Positions 43,599 to 51,556 of a DNA stretch of 64,000 nt are shown here, piece after piece. This stretch comes from an uncultured Acidobacteriia bacterium (GTDB lineage Bacteria; Acidobacteriota; Terriglobia; Bryobacterales; Bryobacteraceae): contig CAIKMJ010000025.1 of NCBI GenBank assembly GCA_903828455.1, forward strand, positions 1 to 64,000, given 5' to 3'. Within the stretch, counting starts at the first letter, position 1, and every line of letters starts with the position of its first letter. The notes beneath the pieces were generated by a model, which worked only from the letters and a program-made list of their open reading frames with translations, did not search any database and had not been told where the DNA came from. The position numbers and the translations under genes are program-made.

Positions 43599-45247
43599 AG
43601 TCCCGGTTTCAGGGCCACCGTTTTCAGCTGCGGTTCGAACCCCAGTTCCTGCAGCAGCGGCCCGAGTGACGCTTCATACCGCCGCCAGCGCTGCACCGAA
43701 CTGCGGAACAACGGCTGCCGCACCTGCGCCGCGCTCGCTGTCTGCACCGTCCGCTCGGTCCGGTGGAAGTCGAGGCAGCGCGCATCCCATTCAAGCCCGC
43801 AGTATTCGATCATCCGCCGCGCCTGGCCTTCCAGATCCTCCACCACGTCTTCGTACGCCACGTCCAGAATCGCGTCCGGCGGCAACACCCTGCGCCAGTG
43901 CGCCATCAGGTCGCTGTACATCCGGTAGTAACGTCCCAGCTCGGCCAGATCGTAGCTGAAGTCCACTTTGCTGAACAGCGTCGCATAGCACGAAACGCAG
44001 GTATCCCGCGCGTCCCGCACCGTATGGATAATCCGCGCGTTGGGCAGCGCCATGTGGATCAGACCGATGCGCGCGAAATTCCCCGGCTGCTTGTCCACAA
44101 TCCGGATCTTCCCTCCCGCCACCGCCGTCAGGCCGTTCACGTAATCGCGCCCGATTCGCCGCAGCGCCGCCCCGCTCAGCTCGCCCATCGATTGTGGAAA
44201 CGGCCGCGACGAATTCGCCCCGCTGACCTCTTCCACCACCTTCTCCAGCGTCGCCAGTTCGCCCGCCCCGTGTACCCGCGGATGGCTCGCCAGGATCTGT
44301 TCAATCAGCGAACTTCCCCCGCGCGGCATGCCGACCACAAACACCGGCGCGTCCGAAGGATCCCCCTCGCCGCGCGCCCGCTCCAGCAGTTCGGCGTCGA
44401 ATACTTCCGCAATGCCCCGGTAGAGTCGCGCTTGCGCCGCTTCGTCGTAATTCGTCTGTCTGCGCCTGAACTCGTTGCCTTTCCGGAAGTGCCGGAAGGC
44501 GCGTTCGTATTCGCCGCACTCGTCCAGCGCCTTGCCCAGCGCGAAATGCGCGAATGCCGCCTGGGGAGCCGGCAGTCCGTCCTTCGCCGCCAGCGCTTCG
44601 AGCGACGCCAGCGCCGCATCCCCCGGCCGGTGCTTGCGGATCATCGCCAGGCTGAAATGCGCCTCGGGATGCTCGGGAGCCAGCGCAATCACGCGCTCGT
44701 AATATCCCTTCGCCTCTTCGAACCTTCCCTGATCTCTGCGGATCGTTCCCATCCGGAGCAGCGCTTCCGCATGGTCCGGCCGCGCCGCCAGCACGCGCTC
44801 GAACTGCGCCGCGGCCAGCTCCGTTTCGCCCAACGCCCCCAGCGCCTTCCCCAGCCCGATCCGCACGTCGGCGTTTGTCGGGTCCAGTTCCAGCGCGCGC
44901 TGAAAGTGATCTCTCGCCTCGGCAAACTCGCCCTCGTGGCTCAGCACCACCGCCAGGTTGGCGTGCGCGCTCACATGGCGCGGATCGAGCGCCAGTGCCC
45001 GCCGGAAGCGCTTTGCCGCCTCCCGCGTCTGGCTTTTCGCCATCATCACCGCACCCAGATTATTGTGGGCAGTCGGATCGCCCGGGCGAAGTGCAATCAC
45101 CCCGAGAAACCGCGTCGCAGCCTCGTCCAGCATTCCCGCCTGGAAACAGCGAACCGCCTCTGCCGTCAGCGCCTCGAGGTCGCCTGCCCGGTGCGACTCT
45201 CCGCCGCGGCGTGCCGCCTTATGGCCTGTAATCTGTCTTTTTCCCAC
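43568..45247 (-). CDS. TPR-repeat sulfotransferase
   Basis: 559 residues. About six tetratricopeptide repeats (roughly 20-240, for example DPTAHNNLGAVMMAKSQTRE) precede a PAPS-dependent sulfotransferase domain. Its 5'-phosphate loop is FVVGMPRGGSSLIEQILASH and its 3'-phosphate site HTVRDARDTCVSCYATLFS. Such fusions transfer sulfate to proteins or glycans; the acceptor is unknown. GTG 45247 is chosen because GGAGGG lies exactly 6 nt upstream, against an upstream ATG at 45352 without a ribosome-binding site. A TTGTTT-N17-TATAAT promoter (45671-45643) points at it through the tandem repeats. Confidence 0.85.
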   Translation of the reverse strand: MGKRQITGHKAARRGGESHRAGDLEALTAEAVRCFQAGMLDEAATRFLGVIALRPGDPTAHNNLGAVMMAKSQTREAAKRFRRALALDPRHVSAHANLAVVLSHEGEFAEARDHFQRALELDPTNADVRIGLGKALGALGETELAAAQFERVLAARPDHAEALLRMGTIRRDQGRFEEAKGYYERVIALAPEHPEAHFSLAMIRKHRPGDAALASLEALAAKDGLPAPQAAFAHFALGKALDECGEYERAFRHFRKGNEFRRRQTNYDEAAQARLYRGIAEVFDAELLERARGEGDPSDAPVFVVGMPRGGSSLIEQILASHPRVHGAGELATLEKVVEEVSGANSSRPFPQSMGELSGAALRRIGRDYVNGLTAVAGGKIRIVDKQPGNFARIGLIHMALPNARIIHTVRDARDTCVSCYATLFSKVDFSYDLAELGRYYRMYSDLMAHWRRVLPPDAILDVAYEDVVEDLEGQARRMIEYCGLEWDARCLDFHRTERTVQTASAAQVRQPLFRSSVQRWRRYEASLGPLLQELGFEPQLKTVALKPGLQRRAETLAA

Positions 45248-45429
45248 GCCCTGCCCTCCAGTGCAGATGCCGTAGTCTGCTCCCGCGCCATGGCGCCGGC
45301 AGCTCTCGATAGCTTCCCTGAATTTGGCCTGTCTCTCGTGGACCACGCTCAATTCAGGATCAGCCGAACTTCACATCTTCCATCCGGATAGCCCGCCGGG
45401 AACGCCTTTCCCGTGTTGCTGCCTCCGGC

Positions 45430-45635
45430 CCGCAGTCCAGCTCAACAGCCCAACCCCGCAGTCCAGCTCAACAGTTCAACCCCGCAGGCCAGCCCCGCAG
45501 GCAGCCCCGCGGTCCAACCCCGCAGTCCAACCCCGCAGTTCAACCCCGCAGTTCAGCCCCGCAGTTCAGCCCCGCAGTTCAGCCCCGCGGTCCAACTCAG
45601 CGGTACAGCCCCGCAGGCAACCCCGCAGTCCAGCA
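45430..45635. repeat. 13-bp tandem repeat, about 16 copies, intergenic
   Basis: Consensus CCCCGCAGTYCAR with variants such as CTCAACAGTTCAA; two units are 12 bp. Early copies form a 26-bp higher-order unit. The 13-bp period rotates the reading frame, so the array is not coding. It has the same period as, but a different sequence from, the array at 5549. Confidence 0.88.
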
Positions 45636-45642
45636 AAGCTCA

Positions 45643-45671
45643 ATTATACGTAAAGACTTTATATTAAACAA
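45643..45671 (-). promoter_or_regulatory. promoter in an AT-rich island, facing the sulfotransferase gene
   Basis: On the minus strand: TTGTTT (45671-45666), 17-nt spacer, TATAAT (45648-45643). It lies in a stretch (about 45636-45710) far richer in A+T than the genome. Transcription would run through the tandem array before reaching the GTG at 45247. Confidence 0.55.
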
Positions 45672-45806
45672 AGTTATAGTACTTCCATTACGTACGGTTT
45701 GCCACAACTCGACTGTCTGCAGCCAAACACACCGCCACCGCCGCCAGTCACGGCTCGCTTTTGTTGAACTGATTGGCTTTACCTACCGCCCGCTTGCAGG
45801 AAGGGG

Positions 45807-45812
45807 TATACT
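45807..45812 (+). promoter_or_regulatory. -10 hexamer, probable leaderless promoter
   Basis: TATACT ends 8 nt before ATG 45821; there is no Shine-Dalgarno next to that start. Confidence 0.5.
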
Positions 45813-45820
45813 CTTTTCGA

Positions 45821-46957
45821 ATGCAACCGGATCGCACACTTCGTCACGGCCTTGGGTTCGTTTTTTCAAATTGCCCCATTCGTACTGGGTTACTCCTGTC
45901 CGGCCTCCTGCTGCTCGCCGCGCCGCTCTTCCCCCAAACCCCTCCTGCTACTGAAGTAGAAGCCGTCGTCGCCACCGAACTCGGCACCTTCCGCATCGAA
46001 TTCGCCCCGGACAAAGCCCCCAAGCACGTCGAAAACTTTCTCAAACTGGCCCGCGAAGGCTACTACGACGGCAGCGCCTTCCACCGCGTCTTCCCCGATG
46101 GCATCATCCAGGGCGGCGACCCGCTCCTCAAAAATCCCAAAACTCCCAAAAACCTCTGGGGCACCGGCGCGCTCAACCTCCTGCCCTCCGAAATCACCGA
46201 CCTCAAACACGAACAGGGCGCCGTCTCCACCGTTCGCCTCCCCGGCAAGCCCAACAGCGACGGCAACCAGTTCTTCGTCTGCGTCGCCGCCCAGCCCTCG
46301 CTCGACGGCCAATACTCCGTCTTCGGCCGCGTCACCGAAGGCCTCGACGTCGTGCAGCAGATCTCCCACGCCACCTTCACCGGCGACGGCCTCGTCGATC
46401 GCCCCATCCGCATCCTCAAAGTCACCGTGGAGCCGAAAAAGCTGCCCCCCTTTCTCCACGCCACCAAAGACGAACTCCGCCGCACTGTCACGCTCAAGAC
46501 CACCCTCGGCAGCATCCGCATCGAAATGGAGCCGGACTGGGCGCCGGAAAACGTACGCGCCTTCCTCATGCTCACCGCCTCGGGCTGGTACAAGGGCACC
46601 GCCTTTCATCGCATCGTGAAAGGTTTCGTCGCCCAGGGCGGCGCCGCCGGCACGCGCTCCGGCAGCCAGCTTCATGCGGCGGACCGCTGGGTGCATCCCA
46701 TTCCCGCCGAACTCGCCAGCGGCGCCAAACACGTCCGCGGCGTCGTTTCCATGGCCCATGGCGACGATCCGAACTCCGCCACCACATCGTTTTTCATGAT
46801 GCTCGGCCCGGCCGAAAATCTCGACGGCGCCTTCTCCGCCTTCGGCCGCATTGTGGATGGCCTCGATATCCTCGAAGCCTTTGAAAAGGAAGAAGTTGAC
46901 GGCGAAACTCCGCGCCGCCGCCTCGAGATCCTCGATGCCGCCGTCGACCCCGGCTAA
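45821..46957 (+). CDS. double-domain cyclophilin-type peptidyl-prolyl isomerase, exported
   Basis: 378 residues with a signal peptide or anchor (LLLSGLLLLAAPLFPQ). Two tandem cyclophilin domains: about 40-195 (FHRVFPDGIIQGGDP, QFFVCV, YSVFGRV) and about 207-375 (FHRIVKGFVAQGGAAG, SFFMML, FSAFGRI). Domain 1 keeps the catalytic Arg in FHR and the QFF glutamine. Domain 2 keeps FHR but has Ser in place of that glutamine, so it may be weaker or a binding domain. The likely site is the periplasm, assisting proline-limited folding of exported proteins. glcE follows by 31 nt. Confidence 0.87.
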   Translation: MQPDRTLRHGLGFVFSNCPIRTGLLLSGLLLLAAPLFPQTPPATEVEAVVATELGTFRIEFAPDKAPKHVENFLKLAREGYYDGSAFHRVFPDGIIQGGDPLLKNPKTPKNLWGTGALNLLPSEITDLKHEQGAVSTVRLPGKPNSDGNQFFVCVAAQPSLDGQYSVFGRVTEGLDVVQQISHATFTGDGLVDRPIRILKVTVEPKKLPPFLHATKDELRRTVTLKTTLGSIRIEMEPDWAPENVRAFLMLTASGWYKGTAFHRIVKGFVAQGGAAGTRSGSQLHAADRWVHPIPAELASGAKHVRGVVSMAHGDDPNSATTSFFMMLGPAENLDGAFSAFGRIVDGLDILEAFEKEEVDGETPRRRLEILDAAVDPG

Positions 46958-46988
46958 AACAGCCGCCGGATTGGGCTACAGTATAAGC

Positions 46989-48146
46989 TTGCCCGATATT
47001 CTGTATCCTTCGACGGCCGAAGAACTGCGCGACGCCCTCGCCTCGGCGGGCGCGGCGAAGCACACCGTCGAACTGTTCGGCGCCAACACGAAGCATCTGA
47101 TGGCCGGGCCCGTTCAGCCCGCCGATGTGCGGATCAGCACATCCGCCATGACCCGCATCCTGCAGTACGAGCCGCGCGATCTCACCGTCAGCGTCGAAGC
47201 CGGGATGCCCTTCGCCGAACTCAACGCGCAGCTGGCCGGCAACGGACAGATGGTTCCGCTCGACGGCGCCTCGCAGAGCAACGCCACCGTCGGCGGCATG
47301 ATCGCGGCCAATACCAGCGGCTCCCGCCGGCGGCTTTACGGCACCGCCCGCGATCACGTCATCGGTATGACGTTCGCGACGCTCGATGGCAAACTGGTGC
47401 AGTCCGGCGGCATGGTGGTCAAGAACGTGGCCGGGCTCGACATGGCGAAGTTGCTCATCGGCTCGTTCGGCACGCTGGCCGCCATCGCCACCGTGAATTT
47501 CAAGCTGACGCCGCGCCCGCCCTTCTCCCGCACCGTTCTGTTCGAGTGCGAGGACGTGAAGACCGCGACGGAGGTGCGCGATGCCGCCCTCCGCTCCGAG
47601 TGGAGTCCGGTAGCGGTGGACCTGCTGAATCCGCCCCTTTCCGCCCTGCTGCAGTTGCGGGGCTACGTGCTGGTGCTCTCGTTTGCCGGCAACGAGGCGG
47701 TGATCGAACGCTGTCTGCGCGAGGCGGAGCGGCTCGGTCCGTTGCGCGCCCTCTCGCCGGAACAGGAAGCCAGCTTCTGGCGGGCGCTCGACGGCATGAC
47801 GCCCGTGTTCCTCGGAGACTCCGGCGAAGGCGCCGTGGTTCGCATCTCGACCGTGCTTTCGGATTGCGGCCCCGCCCTGGCAGGCGCGAAGGTTCCCGCG
47901 CTGGCCCACGCGGGCAACGGCGTTGTCCGGGCCTGGTTCCGTCGTCCCGGCGAGGCCTCCGAGTGGCTCGCCGAATGCGGCCGCCGCGGCTGGAAGGGTG
48001 TGATCGAGTATGCTTCGGATGCCGCCCGGTCCTCGCTGACCCTCTGGCCGGAGCCGGGCGGCGACTTTGTCATCATGAAACAGATCAAGCACATGTTTGA
48101 TCCGGAAGGACTGTTGAATCGTGGACGCTTCTTCTCTCGGTTCTGA
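46989..48146 (+). CDS. glcE: glycolate oxidase FAD-binding subunit GlcE
   Basis: 385 residues, an FAD-linked oxidase of the PCMH type. The FAD-binding region shows VELFGANTKHLMAGPV and DGASQSNATVGGMIAANTSG, then SGGMVVKNVAGLDMAKLLIG. GlcE forms a complex with GlcD and GlcF that oxidises glycolate to glyoxylate at the membrane. The TTG start has no Shine-Dalgarno; TACAGT (46977-46982) lies 6 nt upstream. Overlaps glcF by 26 nt. glcD is not adjacent. Confidence 0.87.
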   Translation: MPDILYPSTAEELRDALASAGAAKHTVELFGANTKHLMAGPVQPADVRISTSAMTRILQYEPRDLTVSVEAGMPFAELNAQLAGNGQMVPLDGASQSNATVGGMIAANTSGSRRRLYGTARDHVIGMTFATLDGKLVQSGGMVVKNVAGLDMAKLLIGSFGTLAAIATVNFKLTPRPPFSRTVLFECEDVKTATEVRDAALRSEWSPVAVDLLNPPLSALLQLRGYVLVLSFAGNEAVIERCLREAERLGPLRALSPEQEASFWRALDGMTPVFLGDSGEGAVVRISTVLSDCGPALAGAKVPALAHAGNGVVRAWFRRPGEASEWLAECGRRGWKGVIEYASDAARSSLTLWPEPGGDFVIMKQIKHMFDPEGLLNRGRFFSRF

Positions 48147-49521
48147 TCTCGGCGGCCCTGACACAGGCAATGCCGCGCCCGGTTCCGCGGTGGCAACCCC
48201 ATCCGCGTCCGGCCGCGCGCTCGCAGCCGACCGGCCGCGGCAGGCCGATCTCGACCGCTGCGTCCACTGCGGTCTCTGCCTGAACGCCTGCCCCACGTAC
48301 CGCGAACTCGGCGTCGAGATGGATTCGCCCCGCGGCCGCATCTACCAGATGGCGCAGGTCGCCGCGGGCGCGCCCATCGGCGATGCTTACCGCGAGCACA
48401 TCGATCTCTGCCTCGCCTGCCGCGGCTGCGAAAGCGCCTGCCCTTCGGGCGTGCAATACGGCCGCCTGGTGGAAGCCGCGCGCGCCGAAATCGAAGCGGT
48501 CACCAGGCGCCCGTGGCTCTCGCAGAAGCTGCGCGACTTCATCTTCGGCCGGCTGCTGCAATCGCCGACGCTCATGACCATGGCCGGCGCGTGCCTCTAT
48601 ATGTACGAGGTGAGCGGCCTGCAGAAGCTGCTGCGCGCCACCGGACTCGTCGCGCTGCTCGGTCCCCTGGCCGGGAAGGAAGCGCTGCTGCCGGAACCGC
48701 AGATCCCGTTCTTCTTCGGTGAAATCGGCAAGACGTTTCCCGCCGAAGGCGAGCGCCGTTATCGCGTGGCCTTCATGGCCGGTTGCGTGGCGAACGTAGC
48801 CTTCGCCCGCCTCAACGAGGCCACCGTGCGCGTGCTGCGGAAGAACGGCTGCGAAGTCGTGATACCCGCGCGCCAGAGCTGCTGCGGCGCGCTGCACGTC
48901 CATGCGGGAATTCGTGATGAAGCCCGCAAGCTGGCGCGGCGCAACATCGATGCCGTTCTCGGCAGCACCGGCGAGTGCGGCTTCGACGCCATCATCACCA
49001 ATGCTGCCGGCTGCGGGTCCACGCTGAAGGAGTACGACGAACTGCTGGAGCACGATGCCGATTACGCGGATCGGGCGAAGCAGTTCAAAGCGCTGATGCG
49101 CGATGTGACCGAGTTCCTCGCCACGCTCGACCGCCGCGGCGAAATGAATCGCCGGATGGGCCGGCTTGAGACCACCGTCACGTATCAGGACTCCTGCCAC
49201 CTCGCGCACGGCCAGAAGGAACGCGCCGCGCCGCGCGCCCTGCTGCAGGCCATCCCCGGCGTCGAGTTTCGCGAGATGCCGCTTGCCGATATCTGCTGCG
49301 GCAGCGCCGGAATTTACAACGTTCTGCACACCGGGCTGGCGATGCAGATCCTCGAAAAGAAGATGGGCAACGTGAAGCTCACGAAGGCCGCGACCGTTGC
49401 CACCGCTAACCCCGGCTGCATGCTGCAGCTGCAGGCCGGCGTCCGCAAATGGGGCAAGGGCGAGCGCGTCGCGCACGTCGTCGAACTGCTCGATGAAGCC
49501 TATCGCGCCGCCGCCGACTGA
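48121..49521 (+). CDS. glcF: glycolate oxidase iron-sulfur subunit GlcF
   Basis: 466 residues. Two [4Fe-4S] ferredoxin motifs (CVHCGLCLNACP near 47-58 and CLACRGCESACP near 97-108) are followed by two CCG-type domains (SCCGALHVHAG and ICCGSAGIYN). It passes electrons from the flavin subunit to the quinone pool. The GTG start overlaps glcE. The first 40 residues are Ala/Gly/Pro-rich and may be an extended linker or a sign that the true start lies further in. Convergent with the redoxin gene, 22 bp apart. Confidence 0.9.
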   Translation: MDASSLGSDLGGPDTGNAAPGSAVATPSASGRALAADRPRQADLDRCVHCGLCLNACPTYRELGVEMDSPRGRIYQMAQVAAGAPIGDAYREHIDLCLACRGCESACPSGVQYGRLVEAARAEIEAVTRRPWLSQKLRDFIFGRLLQSPTLMTMAGACLYMYEVSGLQKLLRATGLVALLGPLAGKEALLPEPQIPFFFGEIGKTFPAEGERRYRVAFMAGCVANVAFARLNEATVRVLRKNGCEVVIPARQSCCGALHVHAGIRDEARKLARRNIDAVLGSTGECGFDAIITNAAGCGSTLKEYDELLEHDADYADRAKQFKALMRDVTEFLATLDRRGEMNRRMGRLETTVTYQDSCHLAHGQKERAAPRALLQAIPGVEFREMPLADICCGSAGIYNVLHTGLAMQILEKKMGNVKLTKAATVATANPGCMLQLQAGVRKWGKGERVAHVVELLDEAYRAAAD

Positions 49522-49543
49522 CGCCGCTGAATGGCGCCGCCGC

Positions 49544-50149
49544 TTACCTGCCCGCGTGTGCCCGCGTCAGGTCGTCGATGTAACAGCCGACCACCGGCGT
49601 CTCCGGCTTCGCCACCGGCCTGCCGCTGAAGACGGCGTCGAGCGCGTCACGCAGATCGTGTTCGGTCACGATGCGGCGCGGCTGCCCGATGGCGGCGTAA
49701 AAGTTGTCGATTCGCCCGCGGTACGCGATGCTCGCGTCGGAGCGGATCACCACGGCGGTCGGCGTGATCGCGGCATGCGTGGCGCCGATCAGCGCCTGGT
49801 TGCGGTCCACGATTTTCGGATAATCGCCGTGGCCGTATTCGGCGGCATGCCTGCGCGCCCTTTCGTCGGTCGTCGCCGGGTCCGCGTAGACCAGCGAGCA
49901 GCCGAGGCCGCGGTGCGCGTAATCCTCGCAGATGCGCCGGATCTCGTGCGAGTAATAGTTGGAGACCGGGCAGTCTTCGGTCACGAAGAACAGCGCCGCG
50001 GCATGGCCCGGGGCAGCCAGCAGCGGCTGGCGCCTGACGCCGTCGATGTCGCGGATGGTGATGGATGGGTTTGCGACGAACGCCCGGCGCACCGTCGCCG
50101 GAGCGGCCAGCAACACCGTGCCGATCGCCATTGCCGGCAGCCACTTCAT
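49544..50149 (-). CDS. exported redoxin-like protein
   Basis: 201 residues with a signal peptide (AMAIGTVLLAAPATV). Thioredoxin-fold with FFVTEDCPVSNYYSHEIRRI, the single-cysteine TxxCPxSNxY motif of a redoxin group found next to oxidases in Acidobacteria and Planctomycetes. GATHAAITPTAVVIRSDASI carries the cis-proline. With one cysteine in the motif it would act as a 1-Cys peroxidase, a copper chaperone or an electron donor. The ATGA overlap couples it to the copper monooxygenase-like gene. Confidence 0.78.
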   Translation of the reverse strand: MKWLPAMAIGTVLLAAPATVRRAFVANPSITIRDIDGVRRQPLLAAPGHAAALFFVTEDCPVSNYYSHEIRRICEDYAHRGLGCSLVYADPATTDERARRHAAEYGHGDYPKIVDRNQALIGATHAAITPTAVVIRSDASIAYRGRIDNFYAAIGQPRRIVTEHDLRDALDAVFSGRPVAKPETPVVGCYIDDLTRAHAGR

Positions 50150-51501
50150 TGCGCCAGCAACTCCCGGATCTTGTCGCGCGTCGCCGCGTCTGTCAGCGCT
50201 TTCGCCGCCATGGCCGCCCGGTGCAGCCGGTAATCGCGTTGCAGCGCGCCGAGGTCTTTCTCCTCGTGCGGCACGCCGATGAGCGTCACCGAGCCCATCT
50301 CGTCTCTGGACTGCTCGCCCCACGTCACGCGCACCGGCGGGCTGGAAGGATTCCGCGGGTTCGCCGCCGAGTTGTCCCAGTGGATCTCCACGTCGAGCCT
50401 CGTGTCCTTCGGCAGCGGCACGAGGCTTTCGAAGAAGTAGCGGTCCTGCCAGGCGAAGTCCCAGTCGGTGATGTTGAGCAGCGTCTTCACCGTGCCGTCG
50501 GGGAACGTGGCCGTCATCTTCAGCCGCTTGCCGAGGTAGTGTGCGTGCGCGCCGATGGAAACGCCGTCGAGCGCCGCCGGCAGCGTGAAGGCATCGCGGA
50601 TCACGTAGTCTTTCTCGCCCGCCGGAATGGCGAGGCCGGAGAAGAGCGAGAAGGCGGGCGGAAGCTGGATGCTCACCAGCGTCCGCGACGGAGCCTGCCT
50701 GGCGAAGTACAGGCCGATCTGCGACCGCTCGGCTTCCGGCTTGCCCGTCGGATGGAAGTGGTACTGGATCACGAGGTCCGAGCCCTTCGCCACCGGCAGC
50801 GCAAGCCCGTCCGGCTGGAAGTGCGGCTGCGCGCCCACGGCCCAGCCGCCGAGCGGCTCGATCGAGGCGCCCGCCCGCATGCCGCTGAAACCGGGTTCGG
50901 CGCCCTGCTGCGGCTTGAGATGCTCCTGGCCTTTGGGGTCGTCGAAGTAAAGGACGTGGTGCACCACGGCGCGCGCCGACGGTTTGAAATCGATCGCCGT
51001 GAGCCACTTGTCTTCCCGCAGACCCAGCGGGATGGCGATGTTGCGGTAGATGTCGGGGCCGTCGGCCGGGACGTGATAGGCGGCCGGCATTTCCACCACC
51101 AGGTCCGGTTCGCCGAGCATCCAGCCGGAGCTGAACCTGGGCGGCGCGGGCGCGCCGGCGCCGCTGCCCTCCGGCATGCCGTGGTCGACCCACGTCCGGA
51201 TCAACGCGATTTCGGCGGGCGTGAGTGTGCGTGCGTCGCGGTACGGATACGACGCGGTGTCGGCCTTCCACGGCGGCATGATGCGGCTGGCGGTGACTGC
51301 GGCGATGAGCCGTCCGCGCTTCGAAACATCCTGATACGAGAGCAGCGGAAACGGCGCCGCTTCGCCGGGCCGATGGCAGGAAGAGCAGTTCTTATAGATG
51401 ATCGGCGCAATCTGCTGGTTGAAAGTGACGGTCTGTGCCGCCGCCGCGCCGCAAAGCTGCGAGGCGCAGAAGAGGAGGAAGAGAGCCTTGCGTCTGTTCA
51501 A
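50146..51501 (-). CDS. copper type II ascorbate-dependent monooxygenase-like protein with cytochrome c motif
   Basis: 451 residues with a signal peptide. An N-terminal haem c site CSSCH (39-43) sits in a small cytochrome-like region ending RTWVDHGMPEG. The rest resembles the two copper domains of peptidylglycine/dopamine monooxygenases: HHVLYF (His181, His182), HFH (248-250) and AHAHYLGKRLKM. A role as an exported haem/copper oxidase is likely; the substrate is unknown. TTG start with AGGA 8 nt upstream. The redoxin follows with a 4-nt overlap and could maintain or reduce the copper centre. Confidence 0.78.
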   Translation of the reverse strand: MNRRKALFLLFCASQLCGAAAAQTVTFNQQIAPIIYKNCSSCHRPGEAAPFPLLSYQDVSKRGRLIAAVTASRIMPPWKADTASYPYRDARTLTPAEIALIRTWVDHGMPEGSGAGAPAPPRFSSGWMLGEPDLVVEMPAAYHVPADGPDIYRNIAIPLGLREDKWLTAIDFKPSARAVVHHVLYFDDPKGQEHLKPQQGAEPGFSGMRAGASIEPLGGWAVGAQPHFQPDGLALPVAKGSDLVIQYHFHPTGKPEAERSQIGLYFARQAPSRTLVSIQLPPAFSLFSGLAIPAGEKDYVIRDAFTLPAALDGVSIGAHAHYLGKRLKMTATFPDGTVKTLLNITDWDFAWQDRYFFESLVPLPKDTRLDVEIHWDNSAANPRNPSSPPVRVTWGEQSRDEMGSVTLIGVPHEEKDLGALQRDYRLHRAAMAAKALTDAATRDKIRELLAQ

Positions 51502-51556
51502 GCGGAAAGTCCTGTTTGCCCATACGGAATCTCGCCGATTCCGTTCCGGCGAGTAC

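Noticed and set aside
45430-45635. Possible CRISPR array
   Set aside because: Units are contiguous 13-mers without spacers, and no cas genes are present.
45413-45667. Pro/Gln/Ser-rich open frames across the tandem repeat
   Set aside because: The 13-bp period cycles through all frames, so any open frame is a by-product; there is no start signal.
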